Positions 23,391 through 35,490 of a stretch of 64,000 nt of DNA are shown here, piece by piece. This DNA is from Aquatica leii (Eukaryota > Arthropoda > Insecta > Coleoptera > Lampyridae), in contig CM069433.1 of assembly GCA_035610365.1 (NCBI GenBank), positions 129,164,545-129,228,544 on the forward strand, read 5' to 3'. The translations under genes and the position numbers were made by a program. Each line of letters starts with the position of its first letter. The first letter of the stretch is position 1. The notes beneath the pieces were generated by a model, which did no database searches, was not told where the DNA came from, and worked only from the letters and a program-made list of their open reading frames with translations.

Positions 23391-24510
23391 TTCGCATCAA
23401 GCAACATTGTTTAATACATTCAAACAAATAATATGTTAATTTGAAATGGTAATGTTTGGAAAAGACGTATATTTTTTAAGTTCCATTTTTTTGGTTGAAT
23501 AAATAAAACCAAAATATTTTTTTTTCTATCACGTTAAACAAAATATATAAAATTGCCTGTGACATACATTGTTCTTACATTTTACTACAACAAAGTTCAT
23601 GAATCCTTTGCAAAATTTACAAAACTACCTATCGTATCTTTTTATTTTTTGAAGGACACGTTTATTAAATGCAGGCCATAATAAAATTTAACACAAAATA
23701 TTATGTTTTCTACAAATGCTAAATGTAGGCGTACTTCCCTACAATAAAATTTAACACAAAATATTTCTATTATTATCTTATACTAAAACGTTATGCGTTG
23801 ATTTCATAGTTATGAGAAATGCTCCGAAGAAATTCTATAATATTACCGTAGTTTTTTACAAAATCCTTTACTCCTTTATCAGTAAGAGTGTATGTTTATA
23901 TGATTTTTTTGTTGGAAGTTCGTTAGCAGTTGCTTATGTAGCTTATCCTTCCCTCCCTATATTTCTTTAAAGACTGCATTTCTATATAGTCGGATAATTT
24001 ATATTAAGTTGACTTTGTAAACACATACGTGCCGTTTCGGCATGGTTGTTTGTTCCATTGGTGCTAGACAAAATACGGAAGTTTGATCAACTAGTGACAA
24101 ATTCATTTTGTTAAGGCAAGTAATAATAATCCGAGAAGTTTGTTCTACGGTTTCCTCCGCACAATTTTTCATGTTTTGCGTACGCACAATGTCAGCTGCA
24201 CCATAAAAATGTAGAATGAGGTTTCTCCAGGTATAAGCAAAAAAGACAAACTTCTATCTGATTTTAGTCACACATTTGAAATATTTTGTAAATGTATATA
24301 CTTAACCTATAGTTTAAAATGTTTTCGCCCTTGTTGTTTTGTGCCCTCGAGTTTCGTGTCTTAACGTTTTGTCACCTAAATGTCAATGCGCCCAAAGGTC
24401 TCTGCGTCCAAAAGTCCCTGCGCCCTACCTTATGTATATTGTTATCCTCGTTATGCGGAAGTTGAAAAATATACTACATTGGTTACGTTTAACAGACACT
24501 TAGGTAGGAG
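23391..24510. other. AT-rich spacer with a 23-bp direct repeat
   Basis: AATAAAATTTAACACAAAAT (plus ATT) occurs at 23680-23702 and again at 23743-23765, 63 bp apart. A 62-codon minus ORF at 23999-24187 can be extended upstream to about 24240 (phrase WRNLILHFYGAADI). I do not recognise it. Nothing else seen. Confidence 0.4.
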
Positions 24511-25345
24511 TTAGCGATGGCTACTGATAAAAAAGTTTTTGTTGTACACACACATTACATTTACCGGTGACAATCGGTGAACGTCACCAACCGGCATTTT
24601 TAGTTTTGTTTGATCATTGCTTTCCACATCTAAAATTATTATTGGTTTGTTGAAAATAAAATTATGTCGTGTATCTAGGTGGTGTTGAGATAAAGTTGAT
24701 TCACCTTCTTTATTTTTACAGTCCTGTTTGTGATTTTTTATCCTATTAACCGTTTTTTGTTTAGTTGGAGCCACATAGCATTTGTTGCACCCCATACAAT
24801 CAATTTTGTATATAACATTATGTTTGTTTAATAAGTTAATTTTGCCTTTCATTTTGGTGTACAGCATATAGTAAATATTATTTTTGTTATAAGTGGCTAT
24901 GTGGATGTCTGCTGTTAGTTGCAATAGACTGGTGGTGGTCTAGTAATACTGGAGTTAGTGTCAAGTAAGATCTTGTTTATAATATTGTATGGATATTTGT
25001 TTTCTTTTAATAGCTTTTTTAAAACGTTAAAAAATTTTTGTTTGGAACTGAGGTCTACATAACTTTTAAATTTTGTTTTTTATAGATTTAATTATGTTTA
25101 TTTTTTGGTGTTGTGGGTATTTAGATAGAAAATTGAAAGTTCTGTTAGATGCAATAGGTTTGGTGAACTACCTGCCAGTATCTTATTAGTATTTAATTTT
25201 TTAATTAATCATACGTCTAAAAACGGTAATTAACCTTTTCTCTCCAATTTGTTTGTATACATTTTAGATGTGGATCGTAACTGTTGAAAATATTAAGAGT
25301 GTTATAAATTTTATTAGTTGCAGGGGTTGGATGATAATTTATGCA
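24511..25345 (-). pseudogene. Penelope-like element, RT tail plus GIY-YIG endonuclease
   Basis: The open block 24924-24511 reads HNVIYKIDCMGCNKCYVAPT, RIKNHKQDC and HHLDTRHNFIFNKPIIIL. This is a GIY-YIG domain of Penelope type with the paired Cys insert, but the YIG is changed to YVA. Upstream (25345-24925), in shifting frames, I read IYNTLNIFNSYDPHLK, LKSYVDLSSKQKFF and LLKENKYPYNIINKIL, matching the thumb/linker region between reverse transcriptase and endonuclease. Several stops and frameshifts, and loss of the YIG Gly, show it is dead. Compare the relic at 9085-10150. Confidence 0.65.
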
Positions 25346-27279
25346 GTTTGAGATCATATACTTCAAGACTTTTTCAATAGTAAAGGTTTCTACGGCCGGA
25401 GTCTATACTAAGAAAAAAACGTCTTTCGAGTTTGCACCGTGTCAATGTTGTAACCGAAGTTGCCAACCCGAAAAACGTTTGAAAACTTTTGATTTGTAAT
25501 TTCTGCTTCTTCTACACATTTGTCGTTTTAACACTATATCCAATTTATAGACAGCCCCGACAATAAGCTGACCAACAGTGTCATGTTTCCCGCTCTCGGC
25601 ATTTTTTGAAGCCCAGATTTTTGGCAGTCTGGTGGGAGGTACGTTGAAATTAAAGATTTAGAAGTTTTTATTCTTCTTGTCCACGTACCGGATTTTTTTT
25701 CTATGGCCCCGTTAATGCACAGACTAATCATTCACATGTAAATTATTTATAAAACTTAAATTAAATGTATGTTGTAGTTTGTATGAGCAATTATACATAA
25801 ATTAGAATATTAATAAATATGAAGAAAACAGGTAAACATTGTAAGAGATTATGTAAAGGGCTAAAAAATCAGAAAAAGACCGACAATTTTCCTTTTTTTC
25901 TACCATTTTCATATATAAGGTATACATTAATTGGCGAAAATAGTATTGAAAACATTTCATATTTCCAAAAGTGGTTCAGCGTCGGCATTAGCCGTCTTAG
26001 TTTATCGTTAGGCTCATAAAACTAATTTTAGTAAAAAACATATATATAAAACATTAGTTTCAAACATATATAACGCATTTTACATACAAAAAAGTTTTAA
26101 TTAAATAACGTTTTGGTATAAAATTACTTTGTGATCCACGCCTATTTAAAATAAGAATTGTAGGTGAAATGCTTATCTTAAATTGTGTGCATACATTTTT
26201 TTGTTATCTTTTAATATTTTTTTTCTAATTTCGATTATTTATTATTTTAATACACATATAATTCAATACCGTCTAAATTTTAATTTCTTCTTTTTTTATT
26301 TCAATGTTTAAATATTAAAAAGAATATATTTATTTATGTAAGACCTATAAAACCTAAAATCACATCAAACCGATTTCTTGTATTTTAAATTGAAATTGCG
26401 TTTTCTTGGTCCTAAACTTGAAATGTGAATAAGAGTTTGCAAAGTGCTCTTGATCTCAAAAGCTAAAACAGCTCATGTGTACTAACGTGCAAATTTATAA
26501 TGCCGAGAAATCAAAATTTTTATTTATGAGTGCAGTTTATAAAAAATAAAGTACGAAATTTAAAACTAAAATTCGTTTTGCTTAATTTCGTTGCAACGTT
26601 GAAAAGGTTTTAAAATTAAAAAAGCAATGAATCTAGTTGCATGTTTAATTCGTTATACGGTAGAAAATTATTTATTCATTAACTTTATAATTTATTACGG
26701 CAAAAATTGAGATACTACTGAAAAATAATTATAACAATGTATTAGGAAGTAATTGGATGCGCACTGCATTTCTTAAGAGAATTTTTAAATTGAAAACATA
26801 ATTGGTTTTAGTTTTTAGTGGAAACTCATAATTAAAATATGCTTTTTAGAATCATTATTTTTCAATTTAAGTTTTTGTTAGAAATAAATTGGTTCAATGA
26901 AATTCTAAAGAACTTTTCATTATCTGAACTAACGTTTTTTATCTTTCGAGATGAAACATTGCCTTTTTGTTTATTCATTTTATTTAATAAAAAGATTACT
27001 ACTATTTTTAATGGTTTACTTTATAGTATATATTTTCTTTAACTTACACTTTTTGTACAATAAATACATGATTAAAAGTATATATTCAACAAAATTAAAA
27101 ACAATAATATATTTTTTAACGTCACGCAGGAAAATATATTTTACGTAATAGTTATTTACGATATGTACATCGTAATAATCACGACGATTATGTTCTATCG
27201 TAGCGAGTAGACGTGGTTTAGTCACACTGCTGCTAAATTGTGGTAAAACTACTGATATCTGAGTGTTTACATATTAATA
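25346..27279. other. AT-rich spacer and 5' flank of the Jockey-type element
   Basis: 25380-25730 is GC-richer and includes a 65-codon minus ORF (25534-25731) that I could not assign. ORFs at 25819-26019 and 26839-27225 are AT-driven. The 5' untranslated region of the non-LTR element probably starts shortly before 27280, but no 5' boundary could be fixed. Confidence 0.4.
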
Positions 27280-27936
27280 ATGCCCGAAACAAGACAGGCG
27301 TCTAGAATGGAACTAAATGATGATGAAAGAATAGAAAAAACCATTGAAAAAGTGTTAAATAATCAATCTTTTATTAAACGAATTGTTGAAACTGCGACGG
27401 CTGTAATTCGGGAATTGTACGAAGAACGCATCAAGGCATTAGAAGCGAAGGTATGTCTTCTGGAAACTGCACATTCTAACCGTCTTGATGCTGTTGAGCA
27501 GTACTCCAGAGTCAATAATTTGAGAGTTTTTGGTGTACAGGAGGATAAAAAAGAAGATCTTAGTGCTTCTCTTACTAAACTATTTAAAAATAAATTGGGT
27601 GCTCGCATGGAGGAGAAAGATATCGATATTTGTCATTTTTTGCCTAGTGATGAAGGTAAAACAAAGCAAGTTATTGTTCGTTTTGTAAGACGTGAAGTTA
27701 GGAATGAGGTATTCCGAAAGAAAAAATTGCTGCGTGGAACTGGAATTTCTATATATGAAGATCTGTCTAAAACTAGAGCGCATCTGTTAAAATTAACAAA
27801 AGTACAACTTAAATTGGAGAATAAAGATGTGTGGACTAATGGAGGTATAATTTTTGCCAAATATAAACACAAAATTCATAAAATAAAAAATGAAGAAGGT
27901 CTTAACATGTTAGTAAGCACTAGTGCACTGAAGTGA
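27280..27936 (+). CDS. Non-LTR ORF1 protein (coiled coil, RRM-like, basic C-terminus)
   Basis: 218 codons, complete from ATG to stop. Residues about 10-80 are charged and heptad-like (RIEKTIEKVLNNQSF to LLETAHSNRLDAVEQYSR), a likely trimerising coiled coil. Residues about 80-160 start NNLRVFGVQE and contain KQVIVRFVRREVRNEVF, an RRM-like fold as in L1-type ORF1 proteins. Residues 165-215 form the basic C-terminal domain (GISIYEDLSKTRAHL, VWTNGGIIF). Such proteins bind element RNA and form the particle needed for retrotransposition. No zinc knuckle is present. The frame is fully open although the companion ORF2 carries at least five lesions. The start is the first ATG, preceded by an in-frame stop. 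Confidence 0.75.
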   Translation: MPETRQASRMELNDDERIEKTIEKVLNNQSFIKRIVETATAVIRELYEERIKALEAKVCLLETAHSNRLDAVEQYSRVNNLRVFGVQEDKKEDLSASLTKLFKNKLGARMEEKDIDICHFLPSDEGKTKQVIVRFVRREVRNEVFRKKKLLRGTGISIYEDLSKTRAHLLKLTKVQLKLENKDVWTNGGIIFAKYKHKIHKIKNEEGLNMLVSTSALK

Positions 27937-28543
27937 GTTTTGGATAATGTTCTCTAATTGCAAGTAGCATTTTTTTTAATGTTTTGGTTAATTGTCATGT
28001 GAATTCACCTTTTAAGTTATTTACTTGGTAAAAGGACAAGGAAGATTAAGTTATTGTCAATATCATATTTTGTTTGTAATTTTGGTATTTGTGTTTATCC
28101 TTATATTGCATATGCTGATAACTGTATAATTGTATAATCGCTTGCATGCGTTCAATGACATTTTAGATATCATAATATTACACGCTTTAACCATCTAATG
28201 ATAGTTTGTTTAGATATTCAGTAGTGTTAATCTTTGTTCTGGTTCTATTTTTGTTAATTAGTTAGCGTTAGAGCAGTAGACTTGCCATCATTACGTAACG
28301 TGCTTTTTCTTTTTGTGTTTTTTATATCTTACATACTTGGATAACTATTTCTATTATATTCGTTTCACGCTTCTCTACTCCGTTTTAAAAAGGAACCATT
28401 TAATTTTCTGTTATTAACCATTTTAAGTACTATTAATCTTTCACACGGAAGGGTTGTAAACAAATAGGTGTTATAGTTAAAATTCTGTTACTATTGTGTA
28501 TTATGTTACTATAAGTTAGCTCACATAATGTAGTATTGCGACA

Positions 28544-31339
28544 ATGGTTAATTTTAGTACGGCACATCTGAATGTGCGATCATTGCTATCACAATTTGAT
28601 TTATTCTCTGATTACATCGGGGCATGACGTTGTTGCTATATCTGAGACTTGGTTGACTGAAGAAGTATTAGATGATGTGGTATATGTCCCTGGGTATTGT
28701 TTTATTCGATTGGATCGTCCTACACGGGCAGGTGGTATTACGTTTTATATAAAAGATTATTTAAAATTTGAAATAAGTAATTGTAGCTCTATTCGAGATT
28801 TTGCCGAATTTCTTTCTATTACTATTCACTTAAGTAACAAAAAACTTGCTGTGTGTGTCTTATATAGACCGCCTTCAGCTAATGTGGAACATTTCCTTGA
28901 GTTCATAGAGGATGTATTTCCGGATATCATCTTATCACATAATGATTTTTTTTGTCTTGGTTAATATTGATCTTTTAAGCCAATCTTCTTATGTTTGTCG
29001 TTATATTTCCATTTTAAGTGGGCTGGGGTTGAGGCAGCTTATTGACAAGCCTACACGGGTAAGCAGATCCTCTTCTACTTTGATCGATCATGCAATTTCC
29101 GCTGCATATTCTCCCGTTTTTGAATCTGGAATAATTGATTCCCTTGGTTTGTCTGATCATTTTCTGGTGTTTGTAACACTTAATTATATCAAAGATCATG
29201 CGACTCCCAAAACATTTAGGTGTTTTAATGGTATACAAACAGAATTATTTTTAAATGATTTAAATTCGATCCTTTGAAATATTTTTTATCGCTTGAATGA
29301 CATCGACGAAAAAGTATCGTTCTTCAATATTGCTATACTTGAACTTTTTGATATACACGCTCCTTTAAGATTATACAAATCGCATAAGCCTTCTACTCCT
29401 TGGCTCACTGATAACGTTAAACTAATGATGAAACTGCGAGATAAAGCTTTGCGCCGTTTTAAGCGTGATCGTGACTCTGCAAAATGGGATTATTACAAAT
29501 CATTAAGAAATCTTGTTAACGCATCTGTACGCAGGGAAAAGAGAGCTTATTTTGAATACATTGTCTCTTGTAATAAAGGCAACACTCATAAACTCTGAAA
29601 GACAATTAAATCTCTTAATGTACAACGGTCGCCTGCTAGTAATCTACCTCCTCATCTTCGAGATCCTGATAGAATTAACACATTTTTTGCTGCTTCTTAT
29701 AATAGTCTGATTACTCCTTCTGATAACTTAATTTCAAACTATACTAATAATGTTAAACCTGGAGTTACAGAAGTGATTTCATTTACGCTGGTTTCTCAGC
29801 AGGAAATTGAAGAGGTATTATATGGTATCCAGTCTAATGCGGTAGGGCCTGACGAATTGAGTATACGAATGATACAACTTTGTTGTCCTTCCATTCTGCC
29901 AGTTTTGACGCATATTATAAATTCATGTTTACTCGAGTCCACTTTTCCTCGTTCTTGGAAAATTGCACATGTTCTACCAATATCTAAAACAAAAAAGTGT
30001 GATGAATTAAATGATCTCCGTCCAATAAGCATTATTTCACCTTTATCAAAAATCTTAGAAAAGATAGTTGTAAAGCAAATTAATGCTCATCTCACTAAAT
30101 TCCAATGTTCTTCCATCAGTGCAGTCTGGTTTTAGACCGGGGTATAGTTGTGCGTCAGCGTTAGCTTCTGTCACTGATGATATAATTGCTGCTTTAGATT
30201 CTGGGTTTATTACTGCTTTGATATTACTTGATTTCTCGAAAGCGTTTGATACTATCAACCATAGTCTATTATTTTCTATCCTGCAATTCATAGGATTTGG
30301 CGCGTCTTCTTTAAATTTCATTAAACAATTTTTAGGTAATAGGTCTCAATGTGTCAGAGCTTATGATAAGTTGTCTAAATCTACTCTAGTTTCCTGTGGC
30401 GTTCCACAAGGCTCCGTCCTTGGACCTTTCCTATTTTCTATTTATACGTGTCATATTTTCCAATGCCTAAACTTATGTAAGTTCCACTTGTATGCTGATG
30501 ACTCACAATTATACTTTTCGTTTAAAACATCTGACTATTTAAGAGCACAACAATACATTAACACGGATCTCTCAAACCTTTTACGGATGACTCACGACCA
30601 CTGCCTCAGTATAAATCCGGCGAAATCATCGGTTCTGTTGTTCTGTAGCAAGACTGTGAGGAATTTCCTCGAGACTAATATATCTATCAATCTGGGTGAT
30701 AATGATAATGTTCTTGTATTTCAGCATGAAGCTAAAAATCTAGGGTTAATCTTGGAGGTTGATCTTAGGTTTAGGAGTCATATATCTTCAACAATTAGAA
30801 AAGCATACTCGTCTTTTCGAACAATTTATCCGTATCGTCAATCTCTCTCTCTGTATGTTCGCAAACTTCTCTGTGATACGCTAGTTTTAAGCCATTTTAA
30901 CTATTGCGATGTTATTTATGGTCCTTGTTTAGATTGGCGTGAGGCTAATAGGATACAAAAGGTTCAAAATTGTTGTGTACGTTTTATTTATGGTATAGGT
31001 CGCCGTCAATGTATTCATTCTGCTCTAAAAACTGCGCAATGGTTGAAAATGGTTCAGAGAAGGCACCTACATTTCTGTATTTTTGTTCATAAAATACTAT
31101 TGTACAAAAGCCCACCTTACCTATATGATAAAATAACTTTCCGCACAGATATCCATAATCTAAATCTACGGCACCGAAGGTTAATATCTGTTCCACGACA
31201 CAGTAAGACCTTGTTTAGACGGTCATTTTCATACAACATCGCTTCGATTTATAATAATATAAATTATAATTGGAAGTTGCTAATGCCTGGGTCGTTAAAA
31301 GCACATTTGAAACAAATGTTAATGGGTCAACAACTATAA
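28544..31339 (+). pseudogene. Non-LTR ORF2: APE endonuclease and reverse transcriptase, disabled
   Basis: It starts at ATG 28544 (NFSTAHLNVRSLLSQFD). The endonuclease shows AISETWL, YRPPSA and LGLSDHFLVF (the SDH motif). The reverse transcriptase shows GPDELSIRM, ISIISPLSKILEK, QSGFRPGYS, LLDFSKAFDTINHSLL (catalytic Asp), GVPQGSVLGP and YADDSQLY (catalytic Asp pair), then the Jockey/CR1-type thumb ending near LYDKITFRTDIHN. There is no RNase H. Lesions are frameshifts near 28617, 28950 (in a T8 run) and 30090, plus TGA stops at 29275-29277 and 29596-29598, both where Trp fits the context (LWNIF, LWKTI). The last 418 codons (30083-31339), covering most of the reverse transcriptase, are open. 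The enzyme would nick target DNA and prime cDNA synthesis. Confidence 0.8.
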
Positions 31340-31666
31340 CAGTAAGATTTGTTTGTTCACTTCGTTGCAATTACTACTTTGTTTAATGTTATAATTAAGA
31401 AATTTAAATGGTTGTCCTTTTTGTTGTCATATTTTGTTTATCCATAGAAATACTTATTTAATTTTATGCGATTGAGAAGCGCTGAAATAAAAGGTATAAA
31501 TTTAGTGTACAAGACCTGGAAGAAAAACAATGCATCTGCTCAGGTGGGTGACTTGACCAGGTACTTTTTGACAGGATATTATATTGATTTTGTGATAATG
31601 TCTGTTTTTTTCTGATCTGTCAATAAAATAAATTATTATTATTATATTATTATTATTAATAATTAT
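31340..31666 (+). repeat. 3' UTR and (ATT)n tail of the non-LTR element
   Basis: AATAAA at 31622-31627 is followed at once by AATTATTATTATTATATTAT and more ATT units up to about 31666, where unique sequence resumes. A short microsatellite tail instead of poly(A) is usual for CR1/L2 relatives. Confidence 0.7.
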
Positions 31667-34600
31667 TTAACAAACGAGGTTTTTAGGTTGTTAACACGCT
31701 TTTATAAGCTTAGGTTGTATATATCTATGTAACGGAATCTTTGAGGTTAATTTTCACCGGTTTCTAGAAGTCTGATCAAATTGAAACTTTGCACACGTCT
31801 CAAGGACCGATAACAATGCGATAATTCGATAAAAAATTTTAATTATCGTGATTAGGATCGTCAGGATTAATACATTTCTTTACGGATCTTCTGCATGAGA
31901 GTAACAAAGAGAGAGCACGTGAACTGCGCAGGCGAACAGTTTTGGACTCTTGGCTTGTTTTTCAAGATAGCTCCGTTCTCGTCTTGTTTGTTCTTTATGC
32001 ATATGTAGTTTCTGACGAGTCTAATAAACAGATACTATTATTTATAATATTCATAATATGTTAATAACCGTAATTCAGAAAAAGGCTTCTTATTTACAAC
32101 AAAATAATCAGGACAGAAATTTCAATTTCTTGATTTTACGGAACAAAATTTGATAAACAACACGGCCTTGAATTTATAGTCGATAAAGAAGGAATTAAAT
32201 TACGAAGGATCAAAAAATTTATAATCACAAAGTCTTACCGATTGAAATAGAAATAACGAATATGAATTAAAATAGATACTTAATATAAAAATTGAACTAA
32301 AAAATGAAAAATACGTAATAGTTTAAAAAAACTAAAAAAAACGCTTTTATAGCTAACCGAACTAAAAACTAGAAAATAATTTTTAATTACAAAGAGTTTA
32401 TAATACAGTAGTAGAAGCACGAACAATCGATCATAATTTGTCACCTCAAAAGAAATTTATAATAAAATTTAAGTTATTAACAGAATAATTCAATTCAGAG
32501 TAAAAAGCGTGGGGTGCATTTTATTACATTTTCATAAGTGTCATTTTTTTGAAAAAAATGTAGTCATTTGTCATTAAAGTTTTACATTTATTGACTGGAA
32601 GCCCTGCGATTTCTACCTTTTCCTTATAAGCAATTTTTTATCGTATACTTCGTATTACTGATTGTTGGTTTTATTCTTTTGTTATCTATCAAGTCCTGCT
32701 TATGTTTAAGATTAAGTTTCCATTAAAAAATGTATAGTTTTAACAGCATTGTGTCGATTAATATTAATTTGAACCAAAGTTTTCTAAATGTATCTGTTCT
32801 GAATTAAATTTTGAATTTATCATTCATACCTATAAGGTTTTGTGTGACGTAGGATATACACTTTGTTGTAAATTTTTTTCGAATAAAATTTAACACAAAT
32901 CTAAAAGAATATTTATACAAAGTTAACCATGCTGATTAGATTAAAGCATTTTTATGCTAAAATAAAATATTGCTTTATCGCCTGGTTTCTATATTTGTCA
33001 GAGTAGCATTTGTACTGTAAGCAACTTTAAGCTCTTTAACGAAAAAGTTATCTTTATATTTCTATTTGTATTATTAGACAAGTTTTGATTTATTTGTTTT
33101 GGTATTTTATGAATATTTTTTCTAATATTTATTAAAATATATTTTAGAAAATATTTAAATGTAAATTTTTTAAATTTGATTTTATACCCATGTTATAAAC
33201 TTTACACGTATATGTAGAAAATTTAAATATAAATATAAAAAAATTATTGAAACGCGTAACATAAAGTTTAAAAACTTATAACAGCATACATAAAATACCA
33301 CTAAAATGTATAAAATCTGTTTAAATCGTACGTTGATTTTATGTGTTACACTACGAACGTATTTGGTTTTATATTTATACATTAAATAAATAAAACTAAA
33401 TACAAAACAGTTTATAAACTAACTACAGTAAAAACGTTAAGTAATATATTGATATTAAGCAAAATCCAATGTGGAGTTCTAAGCATTATACTTCAGGGTG
33501 CTATATATTTGATTGCCGTCTCTTGTGGTTATTTAATTAAACTCCGAAATATAGAAAATAACTTTATACAGAAAGTCACACAAATATCAAAATAAACAAA
33601 TACCTAAAATGTTAGCCAAAGTTAACGCAATAAAATAATTTGTCTAATTAAATTAGTAATTAATAGAAGTTTCATATACTGAAACTTACATACTTTTAAA
33701 AATAAAAAGCTTTACTTTTGAATAGCGCTCTAAAGCTTAATTGAAGTAGAATTTTATACACCAATAACTAGAAACCACATTGCAAAAACTGCAATTGCAG
33801 CAATGATGATATAAACTTTTACTTCAAATTATATAAATTGGTTTAGTACAGCTTAAGAAAACTTAGATAGAATATTAAGTTAAAGTAAAAGTAAAAATAG
33901 ATTCTAAAAACTTTGTATCTCTTGAACTGAACTAAGTGTAAATGGCTGTTTTAGATAAGACATAATTATAAATGTTACATATATACTGTAAATACATTAC
34001 ATATATAATTTTTACATTATATATAAGTATGTCTAATGTTCCAAATTATATTAACAAAATTGTCTAATATTACATTTTCACTACATAGAAACAAATTATT
34101 TTTTACTTTTACAAAACAAAAAAGGGAAAAGATTTTATTTATTATGATTGTAAATAAATCAATGGTTAAATTTTCTCTTTGCATTGAGATAGTTTGAAAA
34201 TCTTAAAGAAAGTACGTAAATATTTTGTCACTTTGTCTAAACTTATTGTAAAACAAGAAATCGTTTTTTAAATTAACAACTTGAAAACATGGTAATATTT
34301 TTACAATAAAGCTCAGTAATCTATCTATACCTACTGTTAATTTTCTATAAGAAATATAGTAAAAGTTGCTCTCTTTTCAATAACTCAAGTACAAAATATA
34401 AAACTACACGAATTTATGAAATACTTTACTACTTGAGATATATTGATGACCACAAAGATGTTACATGCGAAAGATGGTGGCAAAAGAAATGCCCAAATAA
34501 AAGCAATATAAACGGCGTTTTACTCGGTTCTCAGCAGTAAGGAATGGATTAGCTTAGAATAGAAATTCGTGACTATTTCGGAAATTCCAAAAACGGAAGT

Positions 34601-35421
34601 AAGATACTTAAAATCGGTGTTGGCGAAAATCAAGGACACGATAAAATTAGTCCTTGATCACCCAGAAGCTTATTAGGTTGGTTATGACCCCTACTGAACT
34701 TACTTTTGGGGTTGTAACGTGACAAATCTAAAATTATAATACAAAATCAACGCGCACGGTGTGTGATTAAAAGGTTTTGGTATATTTAAAATTTACAAAT
34801 TTATTATAAAATAAATAAAATAAAATGCAACGTAAGTAAAACTGTTCGTTAAAATGAGAAAAAAAATATTGACATAACTGAAATAAAACTTAATATATTG
34901 TAGGACAGAGTTTTAAATTTTCCGCTATTTAGTTTAAGGTGGTAGTGTTTAGTTCTAGTTTTATGGAATAAGTTAAGTTGGTATGATTATGCAATTATGT
35001 TATGGTTATTATGTACACGGTATGTCGAAAGATACCAAAGTTTATGTATTTTTAAGTTATTACTGAAAATATAGCTATTCTATGTTGCGGTCGCCCTCTA
35101 CAAAATTTAGAAGTGGGATTTCAAGGTGATTTCAATACGAGCGTCTAAGATTCCTAAGATCACAGTCTTACAGCTAAAAACTTGACTGACTCACGAGAAA
35201 CTTATTCCCACGCGATTACGCTCGCAAAGTTGTTTAAACGACAGTTGAAATGTAGCAAAATGATTTTAAATTGTTACAAGTAATGAACGTTATTAACGCT
35301 AATGTAATGTAATATTAATGTTAATTTCGAATAAGTTTTTATATTTTCAATTATGTAAACGTTGTTAGGAAATTTTTTCATTATTTTATTTATCTTTTTG
35401 CGCCTGCTCTAGCCCTTAATT
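31667..35421. other. AT-rich spacer, no gene seen
   Basis: 31700-32030 and 34430-34700 are less AT-rich and may be relics, but I read no motif in them. Otherwise there are only short AT-driven ORFs. No repeats or RNA genes recognised. Confidence 0.45.
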
Positions 35422-35490
35422 GGTTGGGGTTAACTTAACCAAAGGGTTAACGTTGTTCGGGTCGTTAACGTATCTCGTGTGTGAAAAAAC

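Larger units (their letters stand above)
27280..31666 (+). mobile_element. Near full-length Jockey-superfamily (CR1/L2-like) non-LTR retrotransposon
   Basis: It has ORF1 (27280-27936), a spacer of about 0.6 kb, ORF2 (28544-31339) with endonuclease and reverse transcriptase but no RNase H, a 290-bp 3' UTR, AATAAA at 31622-31627 and a terminal (ATT)n tail to about 31666. This layout and the microsatellite-like tail fit CR1/L2-type elements of the Jockey superfamily. ORF1 is intact and ORF2 is broken. The 5' end and a target duplication were not found, so a small 5' truncation is possible. Confidence 0.75.

Noticed and set aside
25534-25731. Possible pogo/Tigger DDE fragment on the minus strand
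   Set aside because: A weak likeness in one frame (PKIWASKNAESG) without a second motif. Not enough to call.
26839-27225. Overlapping ORFs on both strands upstream of the non-LTR element
   Set aside because: Phe/Ile/Leu/Tyr-rich translations expected from AT-rich sequence.
29275-29598. Two TGA codons at Trp positions, suggesting TGA-as-Trp recoding
   Set aside because: The same ORF has frameshifts, and TGA acts as a stop elsewhere. TGG-to-TGA decay is the simpler explanation.
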